A stretch of 9,734 nt of DNA, from NCBI GenBank assembly GCA_905197385.1, contig CAJJYO010000040.1:1-9734 (forward strand), read 5' to 3'. The notes beneath the pieces are model-generated. The model made no database searches. It saw only the letters and a program-made list of their open reading frames with translations, and had not been told where the DNA came from. Below are positions 6,734 through 9,734 of this stretch, piece by piece. Position 1 is the stretch's first letter; every line of letters begins with the position of its first letter. Made by a program: the position numbers and the translations under genes. Source of the DNA: an uncultured Collinsella sp. GTDB lineage: Bacteria > Actinomycetota > Coriobacteriia > Coriobacteriales > Coriobacteriaceae.

Positions 6734-7552
6734 ATGTCTGCAATCACTATTCTGCTTGTTGCGATTGTCGCGTTGCTTGCCGGTATGGAAGGCATTCTGG
6801 ATGAGTTCCAGTTCCATCAGCCGCTCGTGGCATGCACGCTTATCGGTCTCGTAACCGGTCACCTTCAGGAGGGCATCCTCCTGGGCGGTTCGCTCCAGAT
6901 GATGGCCCTTGGCTGGGCTAACGTCGGCGCCGCTGTCGCGCCTGACGCCGCTCTGGCCTCGGTCGCTTCTTCGATCATCATGGTGCTCGCCCTCAACGGT
7001 GGCGCCACCGATTCGGCCAAGGCCGTTACCACCGCTATCGCCGTCGCCGTCCCGCTGTCGGTCGCTGGTCTGTTCCTGACCATGATCTGCCGTACCATTG
7101 CTACCGCTATCGCTCACGCCATGGACGGTTGCGCCGAGAAGGGCGACTTCTCCGGCATCGAGCGCTGGCAGTATGCTGCCATCCTCATGCAGGGCCTTCG
7201 TATCGCCATCCCGGCAGTGCTTCTGTGCGTCATCCCGGCCGAGGCCGTTACCAACGCGCTTAACGCTATGCCCGACTGGCTGTCCGGCGGCATGGCTGTC
7301 GGCGGCGGCATGGTCGCTTCCGTCGGTTACGCCATGGTCATCAACATGATGGCCACCAAGGAGACCTGGCCGTTCTTCGTCCTCGGCTTTGTCCTTGCTG
7401 CCATCCCTCAGCTCACGCTGATTGCCCTTGGTCTCATCGGCATCTCCCTTGCCCTCATCTACCTTGGCCTTAAGGATCTGGCCAAGCAGGGTGGCGGCAT
7501 GGGCGGTGGCTCCGGCGACCCGCTCGGCGACATTCTGAACGATTACGAGTAG
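6734..7552 (+). CDS. manY: PTS mannose/fructose/sorbose-family IIC component
   Basis: A 272-residue inner-membrane subunit that, with IID, forms the sugar channel. It is hydrophobic nearly throughout. It shows the family stretches EFQFHQPLVACTLIGLVTG (24-42) and LGWANVGAAVAPDAALASVAS (59-79), the latter being a typical IIC signature in the sugar-binding core. The C-terminal tail (about 250-272) is Gly-rich and polar. Normal length for the family. The start is fixed by AAAGGAGGG (6717-6725) 8 nt upstream; the gap to IIAB is 18 nt, so translation is probably coupled. Symbol given by architecture; substrate not determinable. Confidence 0.94.
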   Translation: MSAITILLVAIVALLAGMEGILDEFQFHQPLVACTLIGLVTGHLQEGILLGGSLQMMALGWANVGAAVAPDAALASVASSIIMVLALNGGATDSAKAVTTAIAVAVPLSVAGLFLTMICRTIATAIAHAMDGCAEKGDFSGIERWQYAAILMQGLRIAIPAVLLCVIPAEAVTNALNAMPDWLSGGMAVGGGMVASVGYAMVINMMATKETWPFFVLGFVLAAIPQLTLIALGLIGISLALIYLGLKDLAKQGGGMGGGSGDPLGDILNDYE

Positions 7553-7568
7553 GAGGGGAGTGATACAT

Positions 7569-8489
7569 ATGGCAGAGAACAAGATTCAGCTCACCAAGGC
7601 TGACCGCAAGAAGGTTTGCTTCCGTCATCAGTTCCTTCAGGGCTCGTGGAACTACGAGCGTATGCAGAACGGCGGCTGGTGCTTCGCAATGATCCCTGCG
7701 ATCAAGAAGCTCTACACCAGCAAGGATGACCAGATTGCCGCTCTTAAGCGCCACCTGGAGTTCTATAACACCCACCCCTATGTTTCCGCCCCCGTCATTG
7801 GCGTTACCCTCGCCCTCGAGGAGGAGCGCGCCAACGGTGCTCCGATCGATGATGTCGCCATCCAGGGCGTCAAGGTCGGTATGATGGGCCCGCTCGCCGG
7901 CGTCGGTGACCCCGTCTTCTGGTTCACCCTTCGCCCGATTCTGGGCGCTCTGGGCGCTTCCCTGGCCATGTCCGGCAGCATCGTCGGTCCGCTGCTGTTC
8001 TTCTTCGCGTGGAACATCATCCGTTACGCTTTCCTGTGGTACACGCAGGAGTTTGGCTACAAGGTCGGCTCCTCCATCGCCAAGGACCTCTCCGGTGGTC
8101 TGATGGGCAAGGTCACCGAGGGCGCTTCCATCCTGGGTATGTTCATCATCGGCGCCCTGGTCGAGCGCTGGGTGTCCATTTCCTTCACCCCGATCGTCTC
8201 CACGGTCAAGCAGTCTGCTGGTGCCTTTATCGACTGGGCTAGCCTGCCCTCCGGTTCCGAGGGTATCAAGGAAGCGCTGACGATGTACAACTCCGTCGGT
8301 GCTACCGCCCTTGATCAGATGAAGGTCACCACGCTTCAGGCCAACCTCGATCAGCTCATCCCCGGCCTTGCCGCCGTGTGCCTGACCCTGCTGGTCTGCA
8401 AGCTCCTCAAGAAGAAGGTCAGCCCGATCGTCATCATCCTGGCTCTCTTCGCCGTCGGCATCATCGGTCGCTTCTGCGGCTTCATGTAA
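7569..8489 (+). CDS. manZ: PTS mannose/fructose/sorbose-family IID component
   Basis: A 306-residue partner of IIC in the membrane complex. The N-terminal part is cytoplasmic and carries the IID signature QGSWNYERMQNGGWCFAMIP (24-43). Next come the conserved HLEFYNTHPY (62-71) and the GMMGPLAGVGDPVFWFTLRP block (104-123). Hydrophobic segments follow at about 124-158, 187-205 and 260-305, a common layout for the family. I chose the ATG at 7569, 10 nt after AGGAGGGG (7551-7558); an upstream in-frame GTG at 7560 lies against the ribosome site and is unlikely. Only 16 nt separate it from IIC. A terminator-like hairpin follows 56 nt after the stop. Confidence 0.94.
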   Translation: MAENKIQLTKADRKKVCFRHQFLQGSWNYERMQNGGWCFAMIPAIKKLYTSKDDQIAALKRHLEFYNTHPYVSAPVIGVTLALEEERANGAPIDDVAIQGVKVGMMGPLAGVGDPVFWFTLRPILGALGASLAMSGSIVGPLLFFFAWNIIRYAFLWYTQEFGYKVGSSIAKDLSGGLMGKVTEGASILGMFIIGALVERWVSISFTPIVSTVKQSAGAFIDWASLPSGSEGIKEALTMYNSVGATALDQMKVTTLQANLDQLIPGLAAVCLTLLVCKLLKKKVSPIVIILALFAVGIIGRFCGFM

Positions 8490-8545
8490 GCACGCTTCGG
8501 CTTAAGACCGAGAATTGCTAGGCAAGGGCTTTTGAGCCATTGAAA

Positions 8546-8593
8546 CGGACCGCACCCGGTGGGTACACTGGATGCGGTCCGATTGTTTTATTT
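8546..8593 (+). terminator. Intra-operon intrinsic terminator/attenuator before manO
   Basis: CGGACCGCA (8546-8554) pairs with TGCGGTCCG (8573-8581). After one C-A mismatch, CCGGTG (8556-8561) pairs with CACTGG (8566-8571) including one G-T pair, around a GGTA loop. A T-rich run (TTGTTTTATTT, 8583-8593) follows directly. This is a strong rho-independent terminator that ends just before the ribosome site of the next gene, so it can end the IIAB-IIC-IID message or pass a reduced amount of transcript into manO. Confidence 0.88.
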
Positions 8594-8609
8594 GGAGGGC
8601 GAGGCGCGC

Positions 8610-9008
8610 ATGGCGCAATCTCAGAACAGCACGGTCGATCTGGCAACGCCGGCAACCTGCCTGATGGGGCTTACCAGCCACGGTAACGTGATGGTGGGCA
8701 ATAAGGCGTTCGAGTATTACAACGAGCGCAATCCCGAGGATTATATTCAAATCCCGTGGGACGAGGTCGACTATATTGCCGCCGAGGTTTTACGCGGCAC
8801 CAAGAAGATCACGCGTTTTGCCATCTTCACCAAGGACAACGGTCACTTTACGTTTTCGACGCGCGACGACAAAGAGACGCTTCGTGCTGTCCGCAAGTAC
8901 GTCGACGAGGATAAGCTCGTGCGTTCGCCCGACTTTATCGATGTGACGGTCAAGGGTGCCAAGAGCATCCCCTCCGTTATCAAAAACCTCTTCCACAAAG
9001 GTAACTAG
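8610..9008 (+). CDS. manO: DUF956 family protein, ManO-like
   Basis: A 132-residue soluble protein of the DUF956 family, usually encoded last in Man-family PTS operons of Gram-positive bacteria; its molecular role is poorly defined and a regulatory link to the PTS has been proposed. Visible features are a short polar start, then a beta-rich GRAM/PH-like body with LTSHGNVMVGNKAFEYYN (21-38), IQIPWDEVDYIAAEV (46-60) and RFAIFTKDNGHFTFSTRD (69-86), and a helical, basic C-terminus. No membrane segment. The ATG at 8610 has GGAGGG (8594-8599) 10 nt upstream; the in-frame extension to 8559 starts inside the terminator hairpin and is rejected. Its expression probably depends on read-through of that hairpin or on a nearby promoter I cannot see. 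Confidence 0.88.
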   Translation: MAQSQNSTVDLATPATCLMGLTSHGNVMVGNKAFEYYNERNPEDYIQIPWDEVDYIAAEVLRGTKKITRFAIFTKDNGHFTFSTRDDKETLRAVRKYVDEDKLVRSPDFIDVTVKGAKSIPSVIKNLFHKGN

Positions 9009-9031
9009 TCATTAAAGAGCGCCCCCCAAAG

Positions 9032-9076
9032 TGGGACGCAGTTTCCCATGGGGCTCGATTGGGAAAGTGCATCCCA
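9032..9076. repeat. Imperfect long hairpin between manO and the insertion sequence
   Basis: TGGGACGCAGTTTCCCA (9032-9048) and TGGGAAAGTGCATCCCA (9060-9076) pair at 15 of 17 positions around an 11-nt loop. It starts 23 nt after the manO stop. No T run follows on the plus strand, and on the minus strand the sequence past the stem is CTTTGGGGGG, so it is a poor intrinsic terminator both ways. It may be a dispersed intergenic palindrome or an RNA-stabilising 3' end. GCTCGA in the loop could instead pair with TCGAGC at 9079-9084. Confidence 0.65.
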
Positions 9077-9091
9077 GTTCGAGCGCGGGAC

Positions 9092-9734
9092 TGCGGACAA
9101 AAAGTTGGACCGTTGAGGTCCGGAACGGAGTCCGCATGGCATACAGTAGGAGAATGGTGGAGAGGGCCAGGGCGCTTCGCGGCGCCGGGCTCACCGTCAT
9201 GGAGATAACCGAGATACTCAGCGGGCCCGGCAAGACGTCCGTCTGGCGCTGGATCAAGGACGTGCGCAAGCCCGCGGGAAGGGCCGGTGGAGGAATGGAC
9301 CTGCCGCGACTCGGCGGGGCCGGCCCCGACTACCCCGACATCGACCCGGAGGACAAGGACGCCCTGATCGAGCGGCTCAGGCTCGAGAACGCGGTGCTGA
9401 GGGCGGTGCAGGACGTTTTAAAAGCCGAGAGCCTCGACGGGATGTCGAACAGGGAGAAGACCCTGGTGATAGACCGCCTGAGGCCTGCGGGGAAGTGGTC
9501 CTTGAGAGAACTCACCGGCTTCTTGAGGATATCGAGGAGCTCCTATGACTACCAGCGCCGCGCGATCGCCAGGCCGGACCGCGTGGCGCCGCTGAGGGGC
9601 GTCGTGCGGCGGGTGTTCCTGGAGGACGGCGACGGCGCGCGCGGCTACCGGTTCGTGGTGCGCAGGCTCCGCGAGCTCGACGACCCCGTGCGCGTCTCCG
9701 AGAAGGTCGTCCGGCGCATCATGCGCGAGGAGGG
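9092..9734 (+). mobile_element. IS3-family (IS150-like) insertion sequence, left part
   Basis: The transposase plus its upstream leader form the left portion of an IS3-family element that continues past the window. The likely left tip begins at TG (9092) and reads TGCGGACAAAAAGTTGGACC (9092-9111), which resembles the recalled IS150-type terminal repeat (TG..., then a poly-A or poly-T run and GTTGGAC). The right repeat and target duplication lie outside, so the exact end may be off by a few bases. Higher GC and frequent AGG arginine codons set this block apart from the host genes. Confidence 0.7.
9136..9734 (+). CDS. IS3-family transposase, OrfA-OrfB fused, 3'-truncated by window
   Basis: At least 199 codons remain open to the window end. 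Residues 1-45 form a helix-turn-helix ending in SVWRWIKDVRK (35-45); 71-98 form a leucine-zipper-like helix (L77, L81, L88, L95), as in IS3 OrfA. From about 104 the OrfB-type region begins: NREKTLVIDRLRPAGKWSL, then LRISRSSYDYQRR (130-142), GYRFVVRRLRE (170-180) and SEKVVRRIMREEG (188 to the edge), all typical of the part preceding the DDE catalytic domain, which is off the window. OrfA and OrfB lie in one frame here, where most family members need a -1 frameshift. The ATG at 9136 has GGAG (9127-9130) 5 nt upstream. About 13 AGG codons, rare in neighbouring genes, and higher GC point to transfer. Whether the gene is intact cannot be judged. Confidence 0.85.
   Translation, partial: MAYSRRMVERARALRGAGLTVMEITEILSGPGKTSVWRWIKDVRKPAGRAGGGMDLPRLGGAGPDYPDIDPEDKDALIERLRLENAVLRAVQDVLKAESLDGMSNREKTLVIDRLRPAGKWSLRELTGFLRISRSSYDYQRRAIARPDRVAPLRGVVRRVFLEDGDGARGYRFVVRRLRELDDPVRVSEKVVRRIMREE

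Noticed and set aside
5645..7582. A 645-codon open frame on the minus strand across the IIAB and IIC genes
   Set aside because: Same bias artefact: the opposite strand encodes unmistakable PTS proteins with active-site histidines and strong ribosome sites.

Overview
The window is high-GC (except its intergenic gaps) and reads as chromosome of an anaerobic Coriobacteriia gut actinobacterium, most likely Collinsella. That assignment rests on recalled gene style (a DUF5692-like membrane protein, a fused Fe-S flavo-oxidoreductase with HypA, a ManLMN/ManO-type PTS, an IS150-like element), not on a database search.

Left third (about 1-1912, minus strand): a TetR-family regulator gene is followed 63 nt downstream by a nine-helix membrane protein of the DUF5692 type. 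The pair ends at a rho-independent terminator near the left edge. Upstream of the regulator lie two near-identical 15-bp palindromes (TTGAC-N5-GTCAA), probably the regulator's own operators. They sit in a divergent promoter region shared with the next operon.

Middle (2084-5320, plus strand): a 925-residue redox protein combines an N-terminal cysteine-rich Fe-S module, a GltD-like FAD/NAD(P)H module and a C-terminal ferredoxin domain. It is followed 30 nt later by hypA, a nickel-insertion protein for [NiFe]-hydrogenase maturation. The TetR protein may control both directions, which would link the membrane protein, the electron-bifurcation-like flavoenzyme and hydrogenase maturation.

A 405-bp gene-free, AT-richer gap (5321-5725) holds a 19-bp perfect inverted repeat, a 109-nt region that can fold into a closed structure, two copies of an 8-bp palindrome (GTTTAAAC) and a TATAAT-bearing promoter.

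Right third (5726-9008, plus strand): a mannose-family phosphotransferase operon encodes IIAB, IIC and IID, each with a strong Shine-Dalgarno sequence. An internal terminator or attenuator hairpin follows, then a DUF956/ManO gene. IIAB passes phosphate from HPr to the sugar while IIC and IID form the membrane channel; the sugar cannot be told from sequence.

Right edge (9009-9734): after another imperfect hairpin lies the left end of an IS3-family (IS150-like) insertion sequence. Its transposase is fused in one frame, carries a T TTA AAA slippery heptamer at the OrfA/OrfB junction, and runs off the window.
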